60,776 nucleotides of DNA from JBBRBB01 sp038206235 (GTDB lineage Bacteria > Bacteroidota > Bacteroidia > Chitinophagales > Chitinophagaceae). The notes beneath the pieces were generated by a model. It ran no database searches and was not told the DNA's origin. It saw only the letters and a program-made list of their open reading frames with translations. The stretch's first letter is position 1; every line of letters starts with the position of its first letter. The stretch covers positions 1 through 60,776 of the forward strand of contig JBBRBB010000025.1 of the NCBI GenBank assembly GCA_038206235.1. Direction: 5' to 3'. Made by a program: the position numbers and the translations under genes. Shown here piece by piece: positions 28,614-37,112 of the stretch.

Positions 28614-29201
28614 CTATTCTTTTTCATGAATATGCTTTGCTGTTGCAGCCAGTGTTTCATAAAATTGTTCTCCATATTTACGAATAATTGCTTCTTTTAA
28701 AAAAACATAAACCGGAACTTTTAGTTTTTTTCCCAGTTTGCACGCAGCTTTGCAAAGGTCTTTTCTTGGTTCATAATTTATATATTCAAGGTTTTTATCC
28801 AGCTCACTTTTTCTTACCCGTATGGGAAATAAATGACAGCTAAGGGGTTTTCTCCACTCAAGCTTTCCATCATTATATGCCCGTTCTATACCGCATTTGA
28901 TAATACCATTTTTATCCCTGTAACCATAGGCGCACATCTTGCCTTTGATTGTTTGTGTTACCCAGCCATAGTCAATGTTATATGTATATTTTCCATGCTG
29001 CTCAATTTCTTTAATTCCATCTTCAGTTAAATAAGGTTTTATTATTTCATAATCTTTGATAAGCTCTTCTAATTCTGCAATGTCAAGCGGGGCGCCGGCA
29101 TCACCATCTTCGCAACAGCCACCTTTGCATTTATGCAGATCGCATACAAATTTGGCTTCTGCAATTTCATCGCTGATTAGTTTGTTATCAATTGCTATCA
29201 T
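28614..29201 (-). CDS. DUF3109 family cysteine-rich protein
   Basis: A 195-residue cytosolic protein. The N-terminal cysteine cluster (FVCDLHKCKGGCCEDGDAG, about 18-36) and later cysteines (MCAYGYRD, IKCGIERAY, LSCHLFPIR, DLCKAACKLG) are typical of DUF3109, a family in the YkgJ-like group proposed to bind zinc or iron-sulfur. No function is established. It precedes htpG on the same strand, separated by a tandem tract, so co-transcription is possible but not shown. Confidence 0.85.
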   Translation of the reverse strand: MIAIDNKLISDEIAEAKFVCDLHKCKGGCCEDGDAGAPLDIAELEELIKDYEIIKPYLTEDGIKEIEQHGKYTYNIDYGWVTQTIKGKMCAYGYRDKNGIIKCGIERAYNDGKLEWRKPLSCHLFPIRVRKSELDKNLEYINYEPRKDLCKAACKLGKKLKVPVYVFLKEAIIRKYGEQFYETLAATAKHIHEKE

Positions 29202-29281
29202 TGAGAATTTTAAAGAGCAAAGATAATTAGAGTTGGGAGTAGTTAGCAGGGAGCGGAGAGTGAAAGTTAATTGATAAATTT

Positions 29282-29323
29282 GTCCTAAGGACTCTCCAAA
29301 GGAGTTCTTAGGACCTTTGGAGA
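29282..29323. repeat. Interspersed 42-bp palindromic repeat, copy 1
   Basis: GTCCTAAG/CTTAGGAC and TCTCCAAAGG/CCTTTGGAGA arms can form alternative hairpins. The reverse complement of 51761-51802 matches it over all 42 positions with few differences. It sits in front of the DUF2442 region. Confidence 0.75.
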
Positions 29324-29335
29324 AAAGATACTTTA

Positions 29336-29416
29336 ATGGCAGTTACGAAAAAACAGATTATTGAAACCATTTTGCAGGATATGATAGCAGTATTTTCTAT
29401 TAACCCTTTGAAATAA
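29336..29416 (+). CDS. Small ORF (26 residues) immediately upstream of DUF2442
   Basis: ATG at 29336 to TAA at 29414-29416, one base before the next ATG. The peptide begins MAVTKKQIIETILQDM. The tight spacing suggests translational coupling or the remnant of a partner gene. The sequence is too short to assign, and it may not be translated. Confidence 0.3.
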   Translation: MAVTKKQIIETILQDMIAVFSINPLK

Positions 29417-29417
29417 T

Positions 29418-29648
29418 ATGAACCCAAGAGTAAAAGAAGTAAAATATAAAACTCCTTATAAATTGATGCTCATTTTTTCTAATGATGAGATGAAGGAGTT
29501 TGACTTGCAGCCTTATCTTAATTATTCTGTTTATGAATCTTTGCGGGATGAAGCATTATGCAGCAGAGCAAAAGTTTGTATGGGAACAGTTGTATGGAAT
29601 GATGAAACAGATTTTGATCCTGATTTACTTTATCTTGAATCTACTTAG
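29418..29648 (+). CDS. DUF2442 domain protein
   Basis: A 76-residue protein. It has the DUF2442 pattern: a strand pair VKEVKYKTPYKLMLIFSNDEMKEFDLQPYL and a C-terminal VVWNDETDFDPDLLYLES. DUF2442 proteins are often found beside DUF4160 partners and are suspected toxin-antitoxin components; no such partner is intact here. The only neighbour on the strand is a 26-residue frame ending one base upstream. Confidence 0.75.
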   Translation: MNPRVKEVKYKTPYKLMLIFSNDEMKEFDLQPYLNYSVYESLRDEALCSRAKVCMGTVVWNDETDFDPDLLYLEST

Positions 29649-29706
29649 TTTGAAATATTTGATTTAGTTTATTGAGGCGCAGACTTATACTAACTACCAT
29701 AAAAAT

Positions 29707-30447
29707 TTAATTCTTCCACTTAAAGCTATTGATTAGATGCTTCATATCCTCAACTAAAAAATCATTTACAGGTTGCAAGGAATCCTGGTTGGGTGTGGCA
29801 TCGAAATAAAGTGCCCCGCGTAAAAAATTTTTTGTTGAATCTGTAAGAAAAAATTGACTGGCTGTAGCTACATCACCTTCTACCTTAAAAAAAATGCCAT
29901 GAACATTATTAGCGGTTGTAAAAAGTGAATCACTTATATATGAAGCTTTCAGCGCATGTTTGTTTGTGAGATTGTAAGCATCGTTTAATAATTTTTCAAG
30001 CTTATACTTTCCAATATCTTTATAGCTTGTATAAATTCTTCCTGAAAACTGCGGGAAATCAACATTAATCCACCAGGGGTTTTCAGTTGCATCACCAAAG
30101 AACGTTGTGTCTTTTACAATGTTTGCATACACCGGATATTCAAATGTAAAGGGATAGCCGGGCTTGTTGAAAATGGTATATTGTTTTTGGGGAAAATCAA
30201 TTTTAAAATAACCTTCACGCTTGGGTGTGTATGGGCTGTTGCAGGAGAAAAGGAAGATGATGGCTGATAGTTGATAGATAATAGTTTGCTGTTTACAGTT
30301 TGCTGTTTGTCTACATGACTCTGCGAGCAGTTTATTGTTGACTGTTGACTGTGAACTGTAAACTGGTGATTGTTGATTGTTGACTGTGAACTGTTGACTG
30401 ATGACTGTTGACTGATGACTGTTGACTGATGACTGTGAACGCTTCAT
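29707..30447 (-). CDS. gldD: Gliding motility lipoprotein GldD with repeat-expanded N-terminus
   Basis: Periplasmic-side lipoprotein needed for T9SS and gliding in Bacteroidota. The conserved GldD core begins PKREGYFKIDFPQKQY (about residues 74-89), followed by YPFTFEYPVYANI and ending MKHLINSFKWKN. A lipobox FLFSC places the acylated Cys at about 69, unusually far from the start. Residues about 4-60 (SQSSVNSHQSTV, QQFTVNNQQSPV and so on) are encoded by a tandem tract. The start at 30447 is well supported: it overlaps the gldE stop as ATGA, and no ATG, GTG or TTG lies between the tract and the lipobox. The segment before Cys is only moderately hydrophobic. Confidence 0.9.
   Translation of the reverse strand: MKRSQSSVNSHQSTVISQQFTVNNQQSPVYSSQSTVNNKLLAESCRQTANCKQQTIIYQLSAIIFLFSCNSPYTPKREGYFKIDFPQKQYTIFNKPGYPFTFEYPVYANIVKDTTFFGDATENPWWINVDFPQFSGRIYTSYKDIGKYKLEKLLNDAYNLTNKHALKASYISDSLFTTANNVHGIFFKVEGDVATASQFFLTDSTKNFLRGALYFDATPNQDSLQPVNDFLVEDMKHLINSFKWKN
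30285..30440 (-). repeat. CAGTCAACAGTCATCAGT tandem tract read in frame in gldD
   Basis: On the gldD strand, units such as CAGTCATCAGTCAACAGTC recur first, then looser CAGTTTACAGTTCACAGTC and CAAACTGTAAACAGCAAAC. The tract has no in-frame stop over about 50 codons. It lies between the start codon and the lipoprotein signal core. Confidence 0.8.
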
Positions 30448-31793
30448 TTTGTTTGCACCTGCGGTTTTATTGTAACCTTGATTTTTTCAAGGTGATGTTT
30501 AAGAACTTCAAGTACGGTGAATTCAAAATCTCCTGAGACAATAACCTGGTTATGGTAAGGAATTTCTCCGGCAATTTCAAGTACCAGTCCTGCGAGAGAA
30601 TTTCCTTCTCCCTTTACTGCATCAAATGTATCTGCGGGTATTTCCATCAGCTTACATACATCATTTATCATAGTGCGCCCATCGAAAATATAATTGTTAT
30701 CATCCAGCTTTTTAAAACCAGTGTCTTCTTCATCAAATTCATCTTTTATTTCACCAATAATTTCTTCCAGAACATCTTCCAGGGTAACTATGCCGCTGGT
30801 GCCGCCAAATTCATCAACCACTACTGCAAAATGAATGTGCTTGTTTTGAAATTCTTTCAGCAGGTCTTCAATCAATTTTTGTTCGTGAACAAAATAGGGA
30901 GGCCGAATTAACGAATGCCAGTCGAAATCTGCAGGCCTATCAAGAAAAGGCAAAATATCTTTTGTGTTAATGATTCCAACTACTTCATCAAGGTCTTCTT
31001 TGTAAACCGGCAGTCTGCTGTAATGTAGTTCTTCTGCATTTTTTATGAGCTGGCCAAAAGAAATATTGTAATCAATTCCATTTACATCGAGCCTTGCCCT
31101 CATTACCTGCTTCACAGTGATATTGCCAAACTTCACAATGCCCTTAAGAATATTTTTTTCTTTTTCTGATGCGGTGCTGTGTGTTGTTAAATCAATTGCC
31201 TGGTCAAGCTCTTCAAGGCTGTAAAGCCCGTTCATTTTGCGTGATAATTTTTTTTCAATGGTATCAGAATATTTAACCAGCCCGCTGCCCATACCTTTAA
31301 AAATATAATATACACCCTCTGCTACGATTCCAAAATCTTTTGCAAACCGAATGTTATTATGATTAGCATACACTTTTGGTATTACTTCGCAAAACAGCAA
31401 AAGCAAGGTGGCAACTACAATCACTTTTATTGCAAACTCAATCCACTGAACCTGTAAATGCTGAAACTGAAATACACTGTCTAAAACGATATTTGATATA
31501 ATGATGATGGCAATATTTGCAAAGCTGTTTGCAATAAGCAATGAGGCCAGCAACAATTTTGGAGCTTCAAGCAAATCAAGAATACGCTGATAGGCCGGCT
31601 GCTGTTTTGTTTTAAGGAGATTAATATCTTTAAAGGTTAACGAGAAGAAAGCCACTTCTGAGCCTGATACCACGAAAGAGAGCATGATAAAAAATAGTAA
31701 TAAAAAAATGAGCACGGTGGTGCCCTGCGGGTCAATTGCAGCTACAAAAAGAAGTTTATTAATAAGAAAAAGAAGCGGGGGCTGAATTTCCAA
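30444..31793 (-). CDS. gldE: Gliding motility-associated protein GldE (CNNM/CBS membrane protein)
   Basis: A 449-residue inner-membrane protein. It has a DUF21/CNNM transmembrane domain with several helices in about residues 1-190, a CBS pair around 200-330 (VMRARLDVNGID, FAVVVDEFGGTSGIVTLEDVLEEIIGEI), and a CorC/HlyC-like C-terminal domain. GldE is encoded next to gldD across the phylum and supports it in gliding and secretion. The stop overlaps the gldD start by ATGA. The whole mutY-ssb-gldE-gldD series is on one strand with short gaps, consistent with an operon. Confidence 0.94.
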   Translation of the reverse strand: MEIQPPLLFLINKLLFVAAIDPQGTTVLIFLLLFFIMLSFVVSGSEVAFFSLTFKDINLLKTKQQPAYQRILDLLEAPKLLLASLLIANSFANIAIIIISNIVLDSVFQFQHLQVQWIEFAIKVIVVATLLLLFCEVIPKVYANHNNIRFAKDFGIVAEGVYYIFKGMGSGLVKYSDTIEKKLSRKMNGLYSLEELDQAIDLTTHSTASEKEKNILKGIVKFGNITVKQVMRARLDVNGIDYNISFGQLIKNAEELHYSRLPVYKEDLDEVVGIINTKDILPFLDRPADFDWHSLIRPPYFVHEQKLIEDLLKEFQNKHIHFAVVVDEFGGTSGIVTLEDVLEEIIGEIKDEFDEEDTGFKKLDDNNYIFDGRTMINDVCKLMEIPADTFDAVKGEGNSLAGLVLEIAGEIPYHNQVIVSGDFEFTVLEVLKHHLEKIKVTIKPQVQTK

Positions 31794-31853
31794 AATAAAT
31801 TGATTAGGTGAATATGCTTTTTATTTGCATTGCAAAAATACATTTACTGTAAA

Positions 31854-32312
31854 TTAAAAAGGTAAACCTTCTGCAGTTTCATTTGCAATGGGGGGAACAT
31901 CATCATTATTGAAATTTTCCACATTATCTGTTGCCACATTCGGGGAAGTTGATGTGTAGCTTCCTGAATGACCGCCATCGGTTCTTTTATCGAGCATAAT
32001 CAAATTATCACCAACGACTTCAGTTGCAAATTTTTTATTGCCTTCCCTATCTTCCCAACTGCGGGTACGCAATCTTCCCTCTACATAAATAAGACTTCCC
32101 TTGTGCAGGTATTTTTGTGCAAGCTCAGCCAAGCCGCGCCACAGAACTATAGTATGCCATTCTGTTTGCGGAACAAATTTACTAAATCTGTCTTTATATG
32201 TTTCTGTGGTTGCCAAAGGAAATTTTGCAACTGCAATATTGCCCTCAAGGTATTGAGTATCGGGGTCTTTACCCAAATTACCTATTAGCATAACCCTGTT
32301 TATCCCTCTCAT
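31854..32312 (-). CDS. ssb: Single-stranded DNA-binding protein
   Basis: A 152-residue OB-fold protein. It opens MRGINRVMLIGNLGKDPD and contains TEWHTIVLWRGLAE, YVEGRLRTRSW and a conserved glycine pattern. A flexible tail (about 110-145) leads to a short acidic/hydrophobic tip (AEGLPF), the usual site for partner binding. It binds single-stranded DNA in replication and repair. It lies between mutY and gldE, which is the usual place in this phylum. Confidence 0.96.
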   Translation of the reverse strand: MRGINRVMLIGNLGKDPDTQYLEGNIAVAKFPLATTETYKDRFSKFVPQTEWHTIVLWRGLAELAQKYLHKGSLIYVEGRLRTRSWEDREGNKKFATEVVGDNLIMLDKRTDGGHSGSYTSTSPNVATDNVENFNNDDVPPIANETAEGLPF

Positions 32313-32416
32313 ACAAAAAATTTAATCACCTTTAATAATAAAGTCCGTTTTTACTGAATTCTAAAATTAAGTAAAAAAGAACAAATAGAAAGCGCATAAA
32401 ATTATTAGTTTAAAAA

Positions 32417-33478
32417 TTAAAAAAAATCTTTCGAAAAAAACTGATGTATGAATTTTGGAAAAGCAAGTTTTTGCATCTGGATGAAAGTAAGCCATTGACA
32501 ATCCATGTCACTAAACTTCTGCGGAACTAATGATAATTCAGCCTGTATAAAATATCCTTTTATAAGCTGATGAGTTAGTTGCTGTGGCTTGGCCTGAATT
32601 ATTTTAATATCCAGGGCTTTTATGTTGAATTTTTTTTTCAAAAAGATATTTACAGAATTTATGTTCCATGCAGGTTTTTTAGCTGATTCAATAAGATAAA
32701 ATTGATGCAGGCTTTGCCATATATCTTTTTCAGTTCTTTTAAAAACCAGGGTTTTGTCATCAACTTTAAAAATAAAGTAAGTAAACCAGCGCAACTTTTT
32801 CTTACCTGATTTTTCTTTAACGGGTAAAATATTTACTCTGCCTGTTTTATAGGCATTGCATATTTTTTGCATGATGCAAATGTTGCAGTCTGGCACAGGT
32901 TTACAAATGGTGGCGCCAAAATCCATGATAGACTGATTAAAAGCGGCAGGGTCAGTGTTGCGAATAAGCCTGTTTGCAAGGCTGGTAAAAATCTTTTTTC
33001 CTTCAATAGTATTAATAGGTTCAGTGATACCATTTATTCTTGAAAGAACTCTGTAAACATTCCCATCTAAAACAGCATGAGGCCTATTAAAACAGAATGA
33101 AGCGATTGCCGCAGCCGTATAAGTTCCTATGCCTTTTAATTTCAATAAACTATTATACTCAGAAGGAAATGTTCCGTCGTGATGCTGAACCAAATATCTT
33201 GCGGTATATAAAAGATTGCGGCAGCGGCTGTAATAACCCAATCCCTCCCATAGTTTCATCACATCTTCATCTTTAGCAATGGCAAGAGAAAATATAGCAG
33301 GATAGGCAGCAATAAATTTTTCATAGTAACCACATCCGTAATTTACTCTTGTTTGCTGTAAGATTACTTCGCTTAGCCAAACTTTATAAGGATTTTTTTC
33401 TCCCTTCCATGGCATTTGCCTTGCGTTATCAGCATAATGCCATTTCATTAATAATTCTGTAAATCTTTTTTTATGCAT
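32417..33478 (-). CDS. mutY: A/G-specific adenine glycosylase
   Basis: Removes adenine mispaired with 8-oxoguanine. It has the helix-hairpin-helix GPD fold: LSEVILQQTRVNYG carries the catalytic Glu, LKGIGTYTAAAIASF is the hairpin, and VLDGNVYRVLSRI has the catalytic Asp. Four cysteines follow for the iron-sulfur cluster, spaced C-x5-C-x2-C-x5-C; the first spacing is one residue shorter than the common C-x6. A NUDIX-like C-terminal domain completes it. I chose the ATG at 33478 (MHKKRFTELL) over an upstream TTG at 33490. It heads the mutY-ssb-gldE-gldD set. Confidence 0.92.
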   Translation of the reverse strand: MHKKRFTELLMKWHYADNARQMPWKGEKNPYKVWLSEVILQQTRVNYGCGYYEKFIAAYPAIFSLAIAKDEDVMKLWEGLGYYSRCRNLLYTARYLVQHHDGTFPSEYNSLLKLKGIGTYTAAAIASFCFNRPHAVLDGNVYRVLSRINGITEPINTIEGKKIFTSLANRLIRNTDPAAFNQSIMDFGATICKPVPDCNICIMQKICNAYKTGRVNILPVKEKSGKKKLRWFTYFIFKVDDKTLVFKRTEKDIWQSLHQFYLIESAKKPAWNINSVNIFLKKKFNIKALDIKIIQAKPQQLTHQLIKGYFIQAELSLVPQKFSDMDCQWLTFIQMQKLAFPKFIHQFFSKDFF

Positions 33479-33656
33479 AACTCCATGCAAATATTAAGAA
33501 CAAAATACTCTTTTTTAAAAAAGACTAAGATGAATTTCTGTGGTGAAACATTGATTCGAAGAAGCAGGAATCAAATGGTAAGACCAAAAAAATTTTTTAT
33601 TTCTTTTCATACACAAGGTTTTTGTGGTACATTAGAGATTCAAAAAAATATCTTCC

Positions 33657-33947
33657 ATGCGAAAATCTGACCTCATCAATAATATTTCAGATAAAACAGG
33701 CATCCCGAAAGTAGATGTTCTTGTTACAGTTGAAACGCTGCTTAAAGAAATAAAAGAAAATATTTCAAAGGGAGAAAACATTTATATAAGAGGCTTTGGC
33801 AGTTTTATCACAAAAAAAAGAGCTGCTAAAATCGGGAGAAACATCAAAAAAAATATTGCGGTAAAAATTCCTGAGCACTATATCCCCGCTTTTAAACCTT
33901 CTAAGGAATTTGTAAATGAAGTAAAACAATTTCATGCTCAGCCGTAA
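33657..33947 (+). CDS. HU/IHF family DNA-binding protein
   Basis: A 96-residue histone-like protein. It has the signature segment NIYIRGFGSFITKKRAAKIGRN, the arm region (KIPEHYIPAFKPSKEF), and a helix-rich N-terminus (SDLINNISDKTGIPKVDV). It bends DNA as a dimer. Its ATG at 33657 fits the conserved family start. It is divergent from mutY, and the next gene overlaps its end by 14 bp, suggesting coupled translation. Confidence 0.93.
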   Translation: MRKSDLINNISDKTGIPKVDVLVTVETLLKEIKENISKGENIYIRGFGSFITKKRAAKIGRNIKKNIAVKIPEHYIPAFKPSKEFVNEVKQFHAQP

Positions 33948-34812
33948 TTTGCTGCGTCAATTGATACAGGTGAAAAAACAACAGATAATTCTATCAATCG
34001 CAGGCATTGCGCTTTTGCTTGTATTCTTATTTTTTGGAAAAACTACTCCTTCTGGCAATATTACAAAAAGTGATTTGAAACAAATTATGCAGGATTCCTT
34101 TATAGTTTTAACCAGCGATATTCTGCAGCAGGCAAAGAAAAACCTTTCTGTGCAACAACTTCAGCATATTGAAACGCTGGAAGATAATATTATAAAAGGA
34201 AATAAAAAACAAGAGATTACACTATACGATGAATTAAATCATTACTGGAGAGATAGCTTAAACCAGCCTGTAATTGGCGCGTATTACCACGGGAAAGCTG
34301 CCATATTGGAAAATAGTGAAAAAAGTCTCACTTTTGCCGCCCGTTTCCTATTAGATGAAATGATGGTAAGCACGGATGCATCAATGCAAAGCTGGCTGGC
34401 AATCCAGGCAAAAGAACTTTTAGAGAAATCACTTGTTCTTAATCCTTCAAACGATTCATCGAAAATAGGCATTGCAGCATGTTATATTTTCGGGAATATT
34501 TCTGATAATCCAATGCAGGGTATATTAACACTGAAGCAAACTGCAGAAAAAACGCCGGATAACCTGTATGCTCAAATGATGCTGGGCTTAGCGGGGATAA
34601 AAAGCGGGCAGTATGATAAAGCGATTGAACACCTTTTGATTGTAGTGCAAAAGCAACCCAATAATTTGGAAGCTGTTTTAAACCTTGCTGAAGCTTATGA
34701 TAGAAAGGCTGATAAAACAAACGCAGTAAAATGGTATAAGATTGCAAAGCAACTGATAAATGTACCAGATGCAAAAAATGAAATTGATAAAAGAATACAA
34801 TTATTGCAATAA
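33934..34812 (+). CDS. Membrane-anchored tetratricopeptide-repeat protein
   Basis: A 292-residue protein with one N-terminal transmembrane segment (about 16-31, ILSIAGIALLLVFLFFG) and an extracytoplasmic part. The C-terminal half shows TPR periodicity: NLYAQMMLGLAGIKSGQYDKAIEHLLIVV and NLEAVLNLAEAYDRKADKTNAVKWY. The start overlaps the HU gene by 14 bp. It sits in the conserved HU-TPR-rng neighbourhood of Bacteroidota. Its partner is not known; TPRs mediate protein contacts. Confidence 0.85.
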   Translation: MLSRNLLRQLIQVKKQQIILSIAGIALLLVFLFFGKTTPSGNITKSDLKQIMQDSFIVLTSDILQQAKKNLSVQQLQHIETLEDNIIKGNKKQEITLYDELNHYWRDSLNQPVIGAYYHGKAAILENSEKSLTFAARFLLDEMMVSTDASMQSWLAIQAKELLEKSLVLNPSNDSSKIGIAACYIFGNISDNPMQGILTLKQTAEKTPDNLYAQMMLGLAGIKSGQYDKAIEHLLIVVQKQPNNLEAVLNLAEAYDRKADKTNAVKWYKIAKQLINVPDAKNEIDKRIQLLQ

Positions 34813-34840
34813 ATTATTAACGAAATAAAATTATTCAGGT

Positions 34841-34936
34841 ATGCCTTGTGGTAAAAAAAGAAAGCGTCATAAAATAGCGACGCACAAAAGAAAAAAGAGA
34901 CTAAGAAAAAATCGCCATAAGAAAAAAATCAGGTAA
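34841..34936 (+). CDS. Very small basic AURKAIP1/COX24-type protein
   Basis: A 31-residue protein opening MPCGKKRKRHKIATHKRK; about half the residues are Lys or Arg. This matches the AURKAIP1/COX24 (DUF1713) domain, known from mitochondrial small-subunit ribosomal protein mS38 and from tiny bacterial homologues in this phylum. It is likely ribosome-associated, by family. ATG at 34841 follows the TPR gene by 28 bp, upstream of rng. It is below the usual gene-calling limit and easily missed. Confidence 0.85.
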   Translation: MPCGKKRKRHKIATHKRKKRLRKNRHKKKIR

Positions 34937-35122
34937 TTGATTACCTCATGATTTCCCGGTCTGTAGTATTTTATTCATGCCGGATTAGCTAAATAACTCA
35001 GTTACTTATTTCATTAAATTCCGCAACTTTTATTTTTCCTTATCCCGAAATTTTAAAGTGTGAAAGATTGCATGTGAGCTGCTGTTATTTTAATAACAAT
35101 TTTTAAATTCAAAGTTGCTTTT

Positions 35123-36670
35123 GTGAACAAAGAACTTATAATACACGCCGCATCCACCGGCGTTGAAATTGCGTTGCTGGAAAATAAAAAATTAGTTGAG
35201 CTGCACAATGAAAAGGCAGATGCGTTCTTTGCAGTAGGCGACCTGTATCTTGGAAAAGTAAAAAAGTTAATTCCCGGATTAAATGCCGCCTTTATTGATG
35301 TTGGTTTTGAAAAAGATGCCTTTCTTCATTATACAGATCTTAGTCCCTATGCCCGTTCGCTTCTTAAATTTACGCAACAGGCAATTAACGATAAGTCTCC
35401 TGAAGGTTTTGATTTTTCCAAATTTATTAATGAACCTGAAATAATAAAAACAGGTAAAATAAATGAAGTGCTCAATGGGAAACCCAATGTACTCGTGCAA
35501 ATATTAAAGGAACCCATTGCCGCCAAAGGCCCAAGACTAAGTTGCGAAATTTCTTTGCCGGGAAGATTTTTAGTAATTACTCCATTTAATGACATTATTG
35601 CCGTATCAAAAAAAATTCATTCGGTTGAGGAAAGAAAAAGATTACAAAAGATTGTTGAGGCCATTAAGACAAAAAATTTGGGTGTAATAGTACGCACCGC
35701 AGCAGAAGGAAAAAATACGGCAGAGCTGCACGACGACTTGCAGCATCTTGCAGATGCATGGAAAGGCATTCAAAAAAATCTTAGAGACGCTGAAGCTCCA
35801 AGTAAAATTATGAGTGAGGAAAATAAAACTACAAGCATTCTTCGTGACTTGCTTACATCAGATTTTAACCGTATCATTATCAATGATAAAAATATTTATA
35901 CAGATACCCGTTCTTATATACAAAAAATTGCACCAGACAAGGCAGAAATAGTCTCTCACTATTTTAATGGAACTCCTATATTCGATCATTTTGGAATCAC
36001 CAAGCAGGTAAAAGCCTCTTTTGGTAAAACTATTAATTTAACCAGCGGCGCTTACATAATTATAGAACATACTGAAGCTTTGCATGTTATTGATGTTAAT
36101 AGCGGTTATAAAAGTATAAGCAATAACCAGGAGGAAAATGCACTGCAAACAAATCTTGAAGCTGCCGAGGAAATTGCACGTCAGCTTCGTTTGAGAGATC
36201 TTGGCGGAATTATAGTAATTGATTTTATAGATATGAAGTTTTCTGAAAATAAGAGAAAAGTGCAGGAAGCAATGGAAATGCATATGCAGAACGACAGAGC
36301 CAAGCATGCCGTTTTACCTATTTCAAAATTTGGGCTTATGCAGGTTACCCGCCAAAGGATGCGCCCTGAAATAAATATTAATACCACTGAAGTCTGTTCC
36401 AGTTGCAAAGGCACAGGAAAAGTATCTTCCACTCTGTTGCTGGAAGATGATATTGAAAAGAAGCTGCATTATTTGGTTACCCACCAACATAAAAATCTTA
36501 CCATTTCAGTACATCCTATTTTGTATTCCCATTTAAATAAAGGGCTTTTCTCTATAAAATGGAAATGGAGACGAAAATATAAAATCAAAATCCAGATACA
36601 AGCCCATACAGATTATCATCTGATTGAATATCATTTTTTTGATGAAGCCAAAGAAGAAATTAAACTATAA
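35123..36670 (+). CDS. rng: Ribonuclease G/E family endoribonuclease
   Basis: A 515-residue RNase E/G-type enzyme for rRNA and mRNA processing. It has an N-terminal S1 domain (VGDLYLGKVKKLIPGLNAAFIDVGFEKDAFL, split in practice over residues ~34-64), the catalytic DNase I-like region (ALHVIDVNSGYKS and GGIIVIDFIDMKF with the metal-binding aspartates), and a zinc-link motif (CSSCKGTGK). The start is GTG at 35123, matching the conserved MNKELIIHAASTGVEIALLE opening. It follows the small basic protein and ends before a long non-coding stretch. Confidence 0.95.
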   Translation: MNKELIIHAASTGVEIALLENKKLVELHNEKADAFFAVGDLYLGKVKKLIPGLNAAFIDVGFEKDAFLHYTDLSPYARSLLKFTQQAINDKSPEGFDFSKFINEPEIIKTGKINEVLNGKPNVLVQILKEPIAAKGPRLSCEISLPGRFLVITPFNDIIAVSKKIHSVEERKRLQKIVEAIKTKNLGVIVRTAAEGKNTAELHDDLQHLADAWKGIQKNLRDAEAPSKIMSEENKTTSILRDLLTSDFNRIIINDKNIYTDTRSYIQKIAPDKAEIVSHYFNGTPIFDHFGITKQVKASFGKTINLTSGAYIIIEHTEALHVIDVNSGYKSISNNQEENALQTNLEAAEEIARQLRLRDLGGIIVIDFIDMKFSENKRKVQEAMEMHMQNDRAKHAVLPISKFGLMQVTRQRMRPEININTTEVCSSCKGTGKVSSTLLLEDDIEKKLHYLVTHQHKNLTISVHPILYSHLNKGLFSIKWKWRRKYKIKIQIQAHTDYHLIEYHFFDEAKEEIKL

Positions 36671-37112
36671 ATTAAATCGAGTTTATTGACATAGCAGAGT
36701 GCATTTCAAATAATTATGGTTTTATTTTGTGATATTTTTCGCACCCTAAAATAAATAAAATTTAGAAGCAAATTTTAATATACTCCAATTTCTGGTTTAA
36801 TGCCAAATTGTCTTTCAAGGGTTCAAATAATAAATTTTGCCCATCTTAAAAGTTTTCAACAACTGCAAAAAATAATTTTGAAATGTAACCCATTATTGTA
36901 ATTTAGTGGCGGAATTTAATGGGTTAGTAAGTAAGGGCTGGTAGCAATACCAGCCTTTTTATTTTTATAAAGATTATACATCAGTTATTCAAAATAAATT
37001 TCTTTCACAGTAATTATTTATATCTTTTGTAAACCATATTATTAACTCCTCCTCATCTTAATAAATATATGTTCATCATTTTTTATCTATCCTTGAATAC
37101 TAACTTTATAAA
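36671..37112. other. Intergenic region between rng and radA, with possible small transcript
   Basis: About 440 bp without a gene. A TTG (36878-36880) and TAATTTAG (36899-36906) pair spaced 18 bp apart resembles a promoter, and a strong terminator follows at 36936-36960. The rest is A/T-rich with no recognised element. TAACTTTA at 37101-37108 may be the radA -7 box. Confidence 0.45.
36936..36960 (+). terminator. Intrinsic terminator
   Basis: Arms GGCTGGTA (36936-36943) and TACCAGCC (36948-36955) around GCAA, followed by TTTTTATTTTT. It is 265 bp after the rng stop, so it either ends a long rng 3' UTR or a separate short transcript. Confidence 0.85.
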
